From NCBI RefSeq assembly GCF_000374865.1, contig NZ_KB895473.1:1-39902 (forward strand): a stretch of 39,902 nucleotides of DNA. Direction: 5' to 3'. This stretch comes from Arthrobacter sp. 135MFCol5.1. GTDB lineage: Bacteria > Actinomycetota > Actinomycetes > Actinomycetales > Micrococcaceae. This document shows positions 15,665-23,135 of the stretch, in pieces. The notes below the pieces were generated by a model. The model worked only from the letters and a program-made list of their open reading frames with translations, was not told the DNA's origin and did not search any database. Each line of letters begins with the position of its first letter. Position 1 is the first letter of the stretch. A program made the position numbers and the translations under genes.

Positions 15665-16722
15665 GTACCTTCAAAAAGCCGGGCTTCCTGGCGATCGAGC
15701 TCGACGGCGCCGGCTGGGACGGTGCGGACCTTGCCCGCGCCGTGCTGGCAGCGGAGTCGGCCGGCTTCCACGCCGCCACCTTCACCGACGCACCGGTTCC
15801 CGCCCGGGCCAACGCCCTGCAGCGGGCAGCCTTCGCGGGGCCGGTGACGCACACCATTGCGCTGGTCCCGGAGGTGGACACCGTCTACACCGAGCCTTTC
15901 CACGTCTCCACCCAGCTGGCCAGCCTGGACTACGTGTCCCGCGGCCGGGCCGGGTGGATCGCCACCGCCGCCGACGCACCTGAAGCGGCTGCCGCCGTCG
16001 GCCGTTCCGCCGTCACCGGCGCGGCGCTGGGCCAGGAAGCGGCCGCCTCCATCGAGGTGTCCCGCCGGCTGTGGGATTCCTGGGAGGACGACGCCGTGAT
16101 CCGCGACGTTGCCACCGGCCGGTACATCGACGTGGACAAGCTGCACTACGTTGATTTCCAGACGCCTGCCGGGTTTGCCGGTGTTGGGTACTCGGTCAAG
16201 GGGCCATCCATCATTCCGCGGCCGCTCCAGGGGCAGTTGCCGGTGCTGGTTCCCGCGTCCCTGCTCGGCGAAGTCCGGGCGGACGCGGTGGATGCCGTGC
16301 TGGTGTCCGCGCCCGCAGCGGAACTGTTGGCGGCTGAGGTCCGCGACGTCCGGGCCCGGGTGGGGGCGTCCATTGCCGTGATCGCCGAGCTCGACGTCGT
16401 CCTGGACGCCCGCGGCCAGGACGCGGCTGCGCGGGACGCATCGTTCGACGGCGGCCGGGCGGCTTTCGCAGGTTCTGCGGCCGGCCTCACCGACTTCCTC
16501 GCCGACCTTCTAAAGGAGGCCGACGGCGTGCGGTTGCACCCGGCGTCGCTCTTTGTTGACGTGGAGGAACTGGGCCGGCTGGTCCTTCCGGAACTGCGGC
16601 GCCGCGGAGCACTCCGCCCGGTGGCACAGGGCGGAACCTTCCGCGACCTGCTCGGCCTGGAGCGCCCGGCCAGCCGCTATGCAACCGCCGCCGCTGCTGC
16701 GCCTGCCGGCGCCGGAAAGTAA
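15661..16722 (+). CDS. Luciferase-like (LLM) flavin-dependent oxidoreductase
   Basis: The 353-residue protein belongs to the bacterial luciferase-like monooxygenase superfamily, which uses reduced FMN and oxygen. The N-terminal beta strand and helix (GFLAIELDGAGWDGADLARAVLAAESAGFHAATFTD) are typical. TEPFHVSTQLASLDYVSRGRAGWIATAA is the usual barrel segment with the S-x-GR-x-GW motif. Starting at the GTG (15661) puts MSTFKKPGFLAIEL at the N-terminus and overlaps the DUF1684 stop by four bases (GTGA). A longer frame from 15553 is less likely. It resembles the CmoO-like partner in Bacillus cysteine-derivative operons. The substrate cannot be read from sequence. Confidence 0.85.
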   Translation: MSTFKKPGFLAIELDGAGWDGADLARAVLAAESAGFHAATFTDAPVPARANALQRAAFAGPVTHTIALVPEVDTVYTEPFHVSTQLASLDYVSRGRAGWIATAADAPEAAAAVGRSAVTGAALGQEAAASIEVSRRLWDSWEDDAVIRDVATGRYIDVDKLHYVDFQTPAGFAGVGYSVKGPSIIPRPLQGQLPVLVPASLLGEVRADAVDAVLVSAPAAELLAAEVRDVRARVGASIAVIAELDVVLDARGQDAAARDASFDGGRAAFAGSAAGLTDFLADLLKEADGVRLHPASLFVDVEELGRLVLPELRRRGALRPVAQGGTFRDLLGLERPASRYATAAAAAPAGAGK

Positions 16723-16731
16723 GGGAAAAAC

Positions 16732-18105
16732 ATGACACAGCACACCCGTGCTAAATCCGAGATCTTCACCCCGAGCGGCCAGATCCAGTTTGGGGTCTTC
16801 TTCCAGGGCGTCAACTCGGGCACCATCTGGAAGGCCGCCGAATCGGGCTCGCAGACGGACTTCGAATCGTTCCGCCGGATCGCCCAGACCGCGGAGCGGG
16901 GCCTGTTCGCCGCGTTCTTCCTGGGCGAGGGGCTGCGCCTGCGGGAGCACCTGGGCCGCCCGCACGCGCTGGACGTGGTGGGCAGGCCGGATGCACAAAC
17001 CATGCTCGCCGCCCTGGCGTCGGTGACGAAGAACATCGGCCTGGTGGCGACCCAGAACACCACCTACAACGATCCCGCCGATTTGGCGCACCGGCTCGCC
17101 TCCCTGGACCTGATCTCGGGCGGCCGCGCGGCGTGGAACATCGTGACCACTGACAACGCCTGGACCGGCGCGAACTTCCGCCGCGGCGGCTACCTGGACC
17201 ACGCCGACCGGTACAAGCACGCCGAAGCATTCGTGGAGACAGCCAAGCGGATCTGGGATTCATGGGAAACGCCGGACGGCCCTGCCAGCCGGGTGCTGCA
17301 TCAGGGGCAGCGCTACACGGTGGACGTCACGCCGCGGCTGCCGCGCAGCGCCCAGTACCGGCCGGTGCTGTTCCAGGCCGGCGACTCGCCCGAGGGCCGC
17401 AACTTCGCAGCCCGGCAGGCGGACGTGATCTTCTCTGCCCACCCGAAGTTCGACGACGCCGTGGACTTCCGGAAGGACCTCGTGGAGCGGTCCGTGGCCG
17501 CTGGCCGTGGCGCCAACGCCGTGCAGATCATGCCGGCCAGCGAGTTCATCCTGGCGCCCACTGCCGCCGAAGCCGCGGAGAAGAAGGAGTGGGTGCGCAG
17601 CTTGCAGATCGGCCCGCAGCAGGCCATTGCCTACCTGGAGCAGTTCTGGGGCCGCGAGCTGTCCACCTACGATCCGGACGGCCCCCTGCCGGAGATCGAT
17701 CCGGTGGTGGAGGAAACGTCTGAAACCCGGGGCAGTGGTTTCCACGGCGCCAAGGCCCGGCAGCTGGCGGACCAGTGGCGGGCGGAAGCCAAGGACAAGG
17801 GGCTGTCCATCCGGCAGTTCGTCACCTCGAAGACCGCGCGGATCGATTCCACCTTCACCGGCTCCTACACGGCCGTGGCCGATCACCTGGCCGAGTACGC
17901 GCGGGTGGGCGCCGTGGACGGGTTCAACATTTCCCCGTGGCTGATCCCCACCGGCCTGGATGACATCGTGAACCATCTGGTCCCGGAACTCCAGGAACGC
18001 GGCGTGTACCCCACCGAGTACCGGGGCAGCACGCTCCGCGAGCACCTGGGGCTGGAAACGCCGGTGCGTACCGCCGATGAGGCCGCCGCGGCGGTCCGGG
18101 CGTGA
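16732..18105 (+). CDS. NtaA/SnaA/DmoA-family FMN-dependent monooxygenase
   Basis: The 457-residue protein belongs to the NtaA/SnaA/DmoA/DszA group of flavin-dependent monooxygenases, which need reduced FMN from a separate reductase. Diagnostic stretches are AWNIVTTDNAWTGANFRRGG (about 138-157), HADRYKHAEAFVETAKRIWDSWE (162-184), and PVLFQAGDSPEGRNFAARQADVIF (about 209-232). ATQNTTYNDPADLAHRLASLDLISGGR also fits (about 104-131). Length is normal for the group. Relatives open the C-S bond of alkylated cysteines (YxeK, CmoJ) or oxidise nitrilotriacetate, EDTA, dimethyl sulfide or dibenzothiophene sulfone. With the amino-acid transporter and GNAT, the YxeK/CmoJ type of role is most plausible. It starts nine bases after the LLM gene, with AAGGGAA upstream, and is the last gene of the operon. 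Confidence 0.9.
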   Translation: MTQHTRAKSEIFTPSGQIQFGVFFQGVNSGTIWKAAESGSQTDFESFRRIAQTAERGLFAAFFLGEGLRLREHLGRPHALDVVGRPDAQTMLAALASVTKNIGLVATQNTTYNDPADLAHRLASLDLISGGRAAWNIVTTDNAWTGANFRRGGYLDHADRYKHAEAFVETAKRIWDSWETPDGPASRVLHQGQRYTVDVTPRLPRSAQYRPVLFQAGDSPEGRNFAARQADVIFSAHPKFDDAVDFRKDLVERSVAAGRGANAVQIMPASEFILAPTAAEAAEKKEWVRSLQIGPQQAIAYLEQFWGRELSTYDPDGPLPEIDPVVEETSETRGSGFHGAKARQLADQWRAEAKDKGLSIRQFVTSKTARIDSTFTGSYTAVADHLAEYARVGAVDGFNISPWLIPTGLDDIVNHLVPELQERGVYPTEYRGSTLREHLGLETPVRTADEAAAAVRA

Positions 18106-18148
18106 TGCGCTGGGCCGGTTTTGCCCGCGGGGCTGGCTTTAATTGGAA

Positions 18149-18220
18149 GGCTGGTTTTGCCGGACGGGACGACGACGGCGGCAGGGTAGGTGCCGCCGTC
18201 GAACCTTCCGTGGGGGCTGG
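18149..18220. repeat. Intergenic hairpin repeat, copy A
   Basis: This copy contains a perfect 10-bp stem (GACGGCGGCA at 18174-18183, TGCCGCCGTC at 18191-18200) flanked by GGCTGGTTTTGCCGGA and ACCTTCCGTGGGG. It shares this layout with copies at 31715 and 35045. It lies between the end of the monooxygenase operon and the convergent dctA unit and probably also stops transcription from both sides. Confidence 0.8.
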
Positions 18221-18305
18221 TGCTGTGGTGGCTGGTTCGTCCGGGAGCGTCACCCTGCAGCTGACGGTATGGGAGCAGTGGGTGTAGGGCCCGACAGCTG
18301 GGCCG

Positions 18306-18392
18306 CTAGTCGGTTTCCGGGCTCTGGCAGTAGAAGCAGGTGCCTTCATCGCAGTCTTCTGCAATGTCCTGCTCCGTTTGGCGCTGGCTCAT
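18306..18392 (-). CDS. Small cysteine-containing acidic ORF (28 codons) downstream of dctA
   Basis: The minus strand encodes a 28-residue peptide from ATG at 18392 to TAG at 18306. It is preceded by a good ribosome-binding site (AAAGGA, eight bases before the ATG). The N-terminal half is glutamine and glutamate rich, and the C-terminal half has three cysteines arranged C-x4-C-x2-C (residues 14, 19 and 22), with glutamate and aspartate around them and a CFYCQSPETD end. It follows dctA in the same direction after a hairpin at 18444-18473. I do not recognise a family. The cysteines suggest a metal- or redox-binding micropeptide, but this is untested, and a chance ORF remains possible. Confidence 0.5.
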   Translation of the reverse strand: MSQRQTEQDIAEDCDEGTCFYCQSPETD

Positions 18393-18443
18393 TGGCGGGT
18401 CCTTTCCGTGTGGGTTTGTGCAGTAGTACCCCGCTCAGGGATC

Positions 18444-18473
18444 TGCCCGGGACCCGTTCCGGGGTCCCGGGCA
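18444..18473 (-). terminator. Hairpin terminator after dctA
   Basis: A perfect 12-bp stem (TGCCCGGGACCC at 18444-18455, GGGTCCCGGGCA at 18462-18473) has a 6-base loop. It begins 29 bases past the dctA stop on the minus strand. No T-run follows, so termination may be partial, with read-through into the 28-codon ORF. Confidence 0.65.
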
Positions 18474-18501
18474 AACCCTGGGGTGGTGGCTTGGCGGCCG
18501 G

Positions 18502-19812
18502 TTAGTGGGCCAGGGCCGGTTCGGCCAGCTGAACCTTCTCCGCCTCGGTGGGCACGAAGCCCGCCTGGAGCTCGGAGCGGAGCTTGACCATGTCCAGCTC
18601 ACCCTGCCACTTGGCGATCGCCACGCAGGAGACGATGTTGCAGACCGTGCTGGTGAGGGCGCGGGCCTCGCTCATGAACCGGTCGATGCCAACGATGAGG
18701 GCCACGCCGGCCACCGGCAGGGTGGGCATGACTGTCAGGGTGGCCACCAGGGCCACGAAGCCGCTGCCGGTGACGCCCGCCGCGCCCTTGGAGGTCAGCA
18801 GCATCATGCCGAGCATCAGCAGGATCTGGCCCCAGCTCAGGTGAATGTCGCAGGCCTGGGCGATGAACATGGAGGCAAGGGTGAGGTAGATGGCCGTTCC
18901 GGTGAGGTTGAAGGAGTAGCCGGTGGGGACCACGAGTCCTACGACGCTGCGGTCGCAGCCGATCCGTTCGAGCTTGGACAGCAGGCGCGGCAGGACCGGT
19001 TCGCTGGAGGACGTGGCCAGGACGATCAGGAATTCGTCCTTGAAGTAGCGCAGGATCTGCCACAGGCTGAAGCCGGTCACCTTGGCCAGGATGCCCAGGC
19101 CGACCACCACGAAGACGATGCAGGCGGCGTAGAAGGCAAGGATCAGCATGCCGAGGTTTCCGATGGAGTGGGCGCCGTACTTGCCCACCGTGAAGGCCAT
19201 GGCCCCAAAGGCTCCCAGCGGAGCCACCTTCATGATGTAGCCAAACATGATGAAGAGCAGCTTGTTGAAGCTGTTGACCACGTTCAGGGCCAGCTGGCCC
19301 GGTGCGCCGAGCTTGCTGAAGGCGAAGCCGCACAGCAGTGCAATGACCAGCACGGGCAGGACTTCACCATCGGCGAAGGCGCCAACGAAGGTGGTGGGGA
19401 TGATGCTGAGGATGAAGTCCACGGGGTTGCTGCTGGGCAGCTGCGTGGTGTACTTCTGCGCCACCGAGGAGTCCAGATGCGTGGGATCGATGTGCATCCC
19501 GGCGCCGGGCTGGAACAGCGTCACCGCGGCCAGGCCCAGGGCCAGGGCGAGTGCCGTCAGCGCGTAGAAGAGGCCCAGCGAACGGATCAGGGTGGGGCCC
19601 ACCTTCTTCGTGTCCCTCAGCGACGTGATACCTCCCACGATGGTGCAGAACACGATGGGGGCGATCATGAACTTCACGAGTTTCACGAAGCCGTCGCCGA
19701 TGGGCTTGAGGGACGAACCGAGGTCCGGCCACAGCGCGCCCACAACGACGCCGAGGGCGACTCCGATGAGTACCTGGACATACAGGTGTCCGAGGATGGA
19801 TTTGATCTTCAT
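18502..19812 (-). CDS. dctA: Dicarboxylate/amino acid:cation symporter (DctA-like)
   Basis: The 436-residue membrane protein belongs to the DAACS family, proton- or sodium-driven importers of C4-dicarboxylates or acidic amino acids. The re-entrant loop motif is LATSSSEPVLPRL (around residues 265-277), the second family motif is SFNLTGTAIYLTLASMFIAQA (about 304-324), and a hairpin region GAAGVTGSGFVALVATL follows (about 345-361). The N-terminus (LGHLYVQVLIGVALGVVVG) is typical of DctA. Length matches DctA (about 430). DctA versus GltP is chosen on the strength of the neighbouring carboxylate genes, not on a decisive residue. The ATG at 19812 has AGGAAG seven bases upstream. prpF lies 56 bases upstream in the same direction, so they probably form an operon controlled by the divergent LysR gene. 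Confidence 0.86.
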   Translation of the reverse strand: MKIKSILGHLYVQVLIGVALGVVVGALWPDLGSSLKPIGDGFVKLVKFMIAPIVFCTIVGGITSLRDTKKVGPTLIRSLGLFYALTALALALGLAAVTLFQPGAGMHIDPTHLDSSVAQKYTTQLPSSNPVDFILSIIPTTFVGAFADGEVLPVLVIALLCGFAFSKLGAPGQLALNVVNSFNKLLFIMFGYIMKVAPLGAFGAMAFTVGKYGAHSIGNLGMLILAFYAACIVFVVVGLGILAKVTGFSLWQILRYFKDEFLIVLATSSSEPVLPRLLSKLERIGCDRSVVGLVVPTGYSFNLTGTAIYLTLASMFIAQACDIHLSWGQILLMLGMMLLTSKGAAGVTGSGFVALVATLTVMPTLPVAGVALIVGIDRFMSEARALTSTVCNIVSCVAIAKWQGELDMVKLRSELQAGFVPTEAEKVQLAEPALAH

Positions 19813-19868
19813 TGAACAACTTCCTGGTTGGTGCGGCCCCTTAATGATGGGGCAAAGAGATAGGGGTG

Positions 19869-21011
19869 TTAGGCAGACAGCTCGGCGGCCGGGGCCACGT
19901 CGATATCTGCGGTGGCGATGTGGCGGGCTGCCCGGTGGAGGGCCACTTCGCTGACGGTGCCGGTGTCATCGGTGATGATTTCGGCGGTGATCACGCCGGC
20001 AGGTGTCCCGATCCGCAGCAAGCGGGGGGTTCCGGTGCCGGCGGAGGATGATTGGGCTGCTGCGTTGGCTACCACCGACGACGGCTGCGAGGCTGCGAGG
20101 GCCACTGCCACGGCTGAGGTGAGGCCGATGGCCGGGTGGGGCGCGAGCATGGACAGCATCCGCACCCGCACGTCGTGGCTTCCGGCGGTGATGGTGGTTC
20201 CGTCCGCGGCGATGTAGTCCCCGGCAGGCGCCACAACCCCGACTTTCGGGACAGCGTTCTGCGGCGGATCCTCAGGCTTGCGCAGCCCCATGATCAGGCC
20301 TGCTGATGCCCGTGCCGCAATGAGGGTGGGCAGCTGCGCGGAGAGGTTGTCCGTCATCGAGGAAAGATCGACGCCGGCCTGGTCGGCTGCAAGGAGCACG
20401 GCAGGGGCGCCGGCGTCCACCATCGTTGCGCCCAGGGTCCTGCCGTTGACCTCAAGCTGGTCCATCGTGTTGCCGGTGGGCAGGAGTGCGCCGGTGCTCT
20501 GGCCCCAGGGGCCGTGGAACGAGAGGCTGACGGGAACACCGGCGGCGCTGCTGCCCGGAACCCGTGCCAGGCCCGACTTGGGAATGTGGCCGCCGGGAGT
20601 TGGAACCGCTCCGCTGAGCACGGCGCCGGACGTGACGTGGCGCATGCGGACCTTGGTCATGCCGTCTCCGGCGGGAACGATGCCCGTCTGGACTGCGAAC
20701 AGGGCAATGGCGGTGGCGCAGTTGCCGCAGTTGGAACCCAGCTCAACGGTGGGGTCGCCGATCCCCACCTGGGCGAAAAGGTAGTCGAGGTCTGCCTCCG
20801 CGCCAGGGGTGGCCCAGATGACCGCGGCCTTCGACGTGGTGGACGTTCCGCCCCCGACGCCGTCCAGCTGCCGCGCATCCGCTGCGCCGAATGCGGCGGA
20901 CAGCAGTGCGGGGATTTCCTCGCGGGTGGGGGCGTGGAGGGCCACGTCCCTGGCATCGAAGAGCCAGCACTTGCTGGTGCCGCCCCGGTACCAATGTCCT
21001 TTGAGTCCCAC
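19869..21011 (-). CDS. PrpF-family isomerase/tautomerase, copy 1
   Basis: The 380-residue protein is of the PrpF family, which has a diaminopimelate-epimerase fold. Known members are 2-methylaconitate isomerase (PrpF), 3-methylitaconate isomerase and 4-oxalomesaconate tautomerase (GalD). The N-terminal motif WYRGGTSKCWLF (residues 7-18) and the stretch SNCGNCATAIALFAV (about 93-107) are diagnostic. The first carries the lysine and cysteine and the second the glycine-rich active-site loop. Start is GTG at 21011 with GAGGGAG upstream. It precedes dctA and lies opposite a LysR regulator. A role in moving the double bond of an unsaturated di- or tricarboxylate fits its neighbours, but the exact substrate is unknown. 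A second PrpF-family gene is at 27203. Confidence 0.86.
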   Translation of the reverse strand: MGLKGHWYRGGTSKCWLFDARDVALHAPTREEIPALLSAAFGAADARQLDGVGGGTSTTSKAAVIWATPGAEADLDYLFAQVGIGDPTVELGSNCGNCATAIALFAVQTGIVPAGDGMTKVRMRHVTSGAVLSGAVPTPGGHIPKSGLARVPGSSAAGVPVSLSFHGPWGQSTGALLPTGNTMDQLEVNGRTLGATMVDAGAPAVLLAADQAGVDLSSMTDNLSAQLPTLIAARASAGLIMGLRKPEDPPQNAVPKVGVVAPAGDYIAADGTTITAGSHDVRVRMLSMLAPHPAIGLTSAVAVALAASQPSSVVANAAAQSSSAGTGTPRLLRIGTPAGVITAEIITDDTGTVSEVALHRAARHIATADIDVAPAAELSA

Positions 21012-21103
21012 TGTATTTCTCCCTCGTAACTTGCAGGTGCCCTACTTCACAGCACCTTGTCCTTCTACGATCCGGGATGGCAGCCTTCAGCACAATCGCA
21101 AAT

Positions 21104-21123
21104 AAGTGGACGACTATCTACTT
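21104..21123. promoter_or_regulatory. Candidate LysR operator between prpF and lysR
   Basis: An imperfect 20-bp palindrome (AAGTGGA at 21104-21110, TCTACTT at 21117-21123, spacer CGACTA) lies in the 128-base divergent gap. It carries the length and spacing of LysR-type T-N11-A sites. TAAACT at 21128-21133, seven bases before the first ATG, could be a -10 box giving a nearly leaderless lysR message. Confidence 0.5.
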
Positions 21124-21139
21124 TTGCTAAACTCAATGC

Positions 21140-22045
21140 ATGGCAATCCTTGACCTCCACCGGCTCCACGTGCTCCGCGAGGTGGGCCGCTCCGGCTCCC
21201 TGACCTCCGCTGCCGCCGCACTCTCCTTCACCACGTCAGCGGTGTCGCAGCAGATCGCCAAACTCGAGCAGGAGATGGGTGTGGTCCTGATCGAGCGCCA
21301 CCCGCGGGGCGTGGTCCTGACCGAGGCGGGGCACGCCCTGCTGCACTACGCCGACGAGATCGACAGGACCGTGGAAGCTGCCCGTGCCGAAATGGGGGAG
21401 TTCGCGGGCCTTCGGCGCGGCCAACTGCGGCTCGGGACCTTTCCCACCGGCGGGGCCTCCCTGATGCCGGATGTGGTGCTGGCGTTCCGCGCCCGCCATC
21501 CGGAGGTGGCGGTAACGGTGGTGAGCGCCCGGCGGGACGGTTTGCTGGAACGGTTGCGGCGGCGGGAAATCGAGCTGACGCTGCTGTGGGACTACCCCTG
21601 GCAGCAGATCCAGGATCCTGACTTGACCCTGGCCACGCTGATGAACGATCCAACAATGCTGCTGGTCCCGCGTGAGCACCCCATTGCGAAACTGCGCTCG
21701 GTCCGCATCGGCGCATTGAGCGACCAGGAATGGGTGGTGCGCGATGAGCACCCCGTGGCCGATGTCCTCAGCCGGGTATGCCGCGACGCCGGGTTCGAGC
21801 CGCGGATCGCCTTCGCGGCCAATGATTACCAGGAGACGCAGGGCATGGTGGCGGCCGGTATCGGGATCGCGCTGGCACCAAGGCTGGCGCTGACGGCCCT
21901 GCGCCCCGACGTCGTTGCAGTCCCGCTCGCGGGGGCTCCGAAGCGCCGCATCCTTCTTGCGCACCTGGCAAACCGGAGGCTCAGCCCCGCCGCGCAGCAG
22001 GCAACCCAGGTGTTCCGTTCCGTCGCCAAGGGCGCGGCTTCCTGA
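21140..22045 (+). CDS. LysR family transcriptional regulator
   Basis: The 301-residue protein has an N-terminal winged helix-turn-helix (LDLHRLHVLREVGRSGSLTSAAAALSFTTSAVSQQIAKLEQEMGVVLIERHPRGVVLTEAG, residues 4-65). The C-terminal effector domain has the LysR substrate-binding fold (GQLRLGTFPTGGASLMPDVVLAFRARHPEV). It is divergent from the prpF/dctA pair, the usual arrangement in which a LysR regulator activates its neighbours. The inducer would be the di- or tricarboxylate. ATG at 21140 is chosen because it starts four bases before the HTH region begins; no clear ribosome-binding site is present, so the message may be leaderless. Confidence 0.9.
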   Translation: MAILDLHRLHVLREVGRSGSLTSAAAALSFTTSAVSQQIAKLEQEMGVVLIERHPRGVVLTEAGHALLHYADEIDRTVEAARAEMGEFAGLRRGQLRLGTFPTGGASLMPDVVLAFRARHPEVAVTVVSARRDGLLERLRRREIELTLLWDYPWQQIQDPDLTLATLMNDPTMLLVPREHPIAKLRSVRIGALSDQEWVVRDEHPVADVLSRVCRDAGFEPRIAFAANDYQETQGMVAAGIGIALAPRLALTALRPDVVAVPLAGAPKRRILLAHLANRRLSPAAQQATQVFRSVAKGAAS

Positions 22046-22050
22046 CAATG

Positions 22051-22085
22051 GATGGGGCCGCCGTCGTACCGTGCCTTTCTGATGC
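22051..22085. repeat. Possible degenerate partial copy of the intergenic hairpin repeat
   Basis: The 40-base gap between lysR and the convergent hydrolase gene contains GGGGCCGCCGTCGTACC, similar to the right arm of copy C (GTGCCGTCGTCGTACC at 35085-35100). The left arm is absent or eroded. Similarity is short, so it is only tentatively the same element. Confidence 0.3.
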
Positions 22086-23057
22086 CTACCGGGCCAGGGG
22101 CCCGGCAACCAGCGCCCTGGCAAGGTCCATGAATTCGGAGTGGGTCACCGGAGCGGGGCCTGCCGTCGAGGCAGTTGCCGTGCGGGTGTTCCGTGCGATG
22201 GCGAAGCTGTCGCTGACGACGCGCCGGTGCACAATGACGCTCCCGATCGCCGGCAGGACCAGCAGGAACTGGCCGTAGTTGCCCGCAGCCAGGAACGCCC
22301 CCTCCCACTGCGGGCCGGATTCCCGGGGGAGCCACCACAGGTAGCCGTAGTCGCAGGTGCCAAAACCGGTGGCCGGCGCCATGTCTGCGCGCCTCACATG
22401 GGTGGCCACGCTCTCCCTGACCCATTCCCGGGGGACATGCTGCCGGCCCTGCCACTGGCCGCCGGCAGCCATCAGCAGCCCGATCTTCGCCAGGTCCCGG
22501 GCGGAGAGGAAGAAGTGGTAAGCCCGGAAGGCGGACTTTTGGTCGTCCCCGAGCATCTGCTGGCGTGTGGGGACGTAGTCGTCGAACCCCAGCGGACCGG
22601 CCAGGTGCTTCTCGAACGCATCGAAGACGCCCAGGCCGCTGGCCTTCTCGAAGATGGCGCCGGCGGCGTTGAAATCCCAGTTGTTGTAGACGAAATATTG
22701 CCCGGGCGCCTTTGTGCCACGTGCAGGGAAAGCATCCTCGTCACTGCCCGGGCTGGACGGCGGATGGTAGACCCCCGACCGCGACGTCAACAGGTCACGG
22801 AGCCGGGCCGTCCGCTCGATGGGCAGCAGGCCGCCCACATCGTCAACACCGAGCTCACCAAGGGTGGTGTCGAGGCTGACCGTGCCGGCGTCCACCTGGA
22901 TGCCGAAAAGGATCGAGAGCAGGCTCTTGCGCATAGAGGCGACGTAGCTGGCGCGGGTGGTGTCGCCCAGTTCGACGACGGTCCTGCCGTCCTGGAGGAC
23001 CAGCAGGGACGAGGTGTTCCGGGGTACCGGAAGTGCGGCGGCGTGGACGGCGGTCAC
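22086..23057 (-). CDS. Serine hydrolase, beta-lactamase class C fold
   Basis: The 323-residue protein has the penicillin-binding-protein/class C beta-lactamase fold. Catalytic SxxK is SMRK at 41-44, and YxN is YNN at 124-126. A third motif (KTG-like) is not obvious; the C-terminal region has VIVHRRV near residue 285, so the enzyme may be an esterase or peptidase rather than a beta-lactamase. No signal peptide is evident. The frame is open upstream to TTG at 23084, but GTG at 23057 is a better start because AGGAG lies four bases before it. A strong terminator (23088-23121) precedes it, so it likely has its own promoter or depends on read-through. Its link to the carboxylate transporter is unclear. 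Confidence 0.82.
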   Translation of the reverse strand: MTAVHAAALPVPRNTSSLLVLQDGRTVVELGDTTRASYVASMRKSLLSILFGIQVDAGTVSLDTTLGELGVDDVGGLLPIERTARLRDLLTSRSGVYHPPSSPGSDEDAFPARGTKAPGQYFVYNNWDFNAAGAIFEKASGLGVFDAFEKHLAGPLGFDDYVPTRQQMLGDDQKSAFRAYHFFLSARDLAKIGLLMAAGGQWQGRQHVPREWVRESVATHVRRADMAPATGFGTCDYGYLWWLPRESGPQWEGAFLAAGNYGQFLLVLPAIGSVIVHRRVVSDSFAIARNTRTATASTAGPAPVTHSEFMDLARALVAGPLAR

Positions 23058-23087
23058 AGGGCTCCTGATGGTGGTGTGAAACAAGAA

Positions 23088-23121
23088 GCCCGGGGACCCG
23101 GCGGAGGCCGGGTCCCCGGGC
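23088..23121 (-). terminator. Strong intrinsic terminator after the ABC binding-protein gene
   Basis: A perfect 15-bp GC stem (23088-23102 paired with 23107-23121) has a GGAG loop and is followed on the minus strand by TTCTTGTTT. It lies 15 bases past the binding-protein stop and ends the prpF2-ABC transporter transcript. Confidence 0.9.
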
Positions 23122-23135
23122 GTGGGATTTCGGGG

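Noticed and set aside
18505..19815. Long plus-strand ORF (436 codons) opposite dctA
   Set aside because: It is an antisense shadow of dctA: low-complexity, rich in H, Q, G and D, and with no recognisable fold, while the minus strand has clear DAACS motifs.
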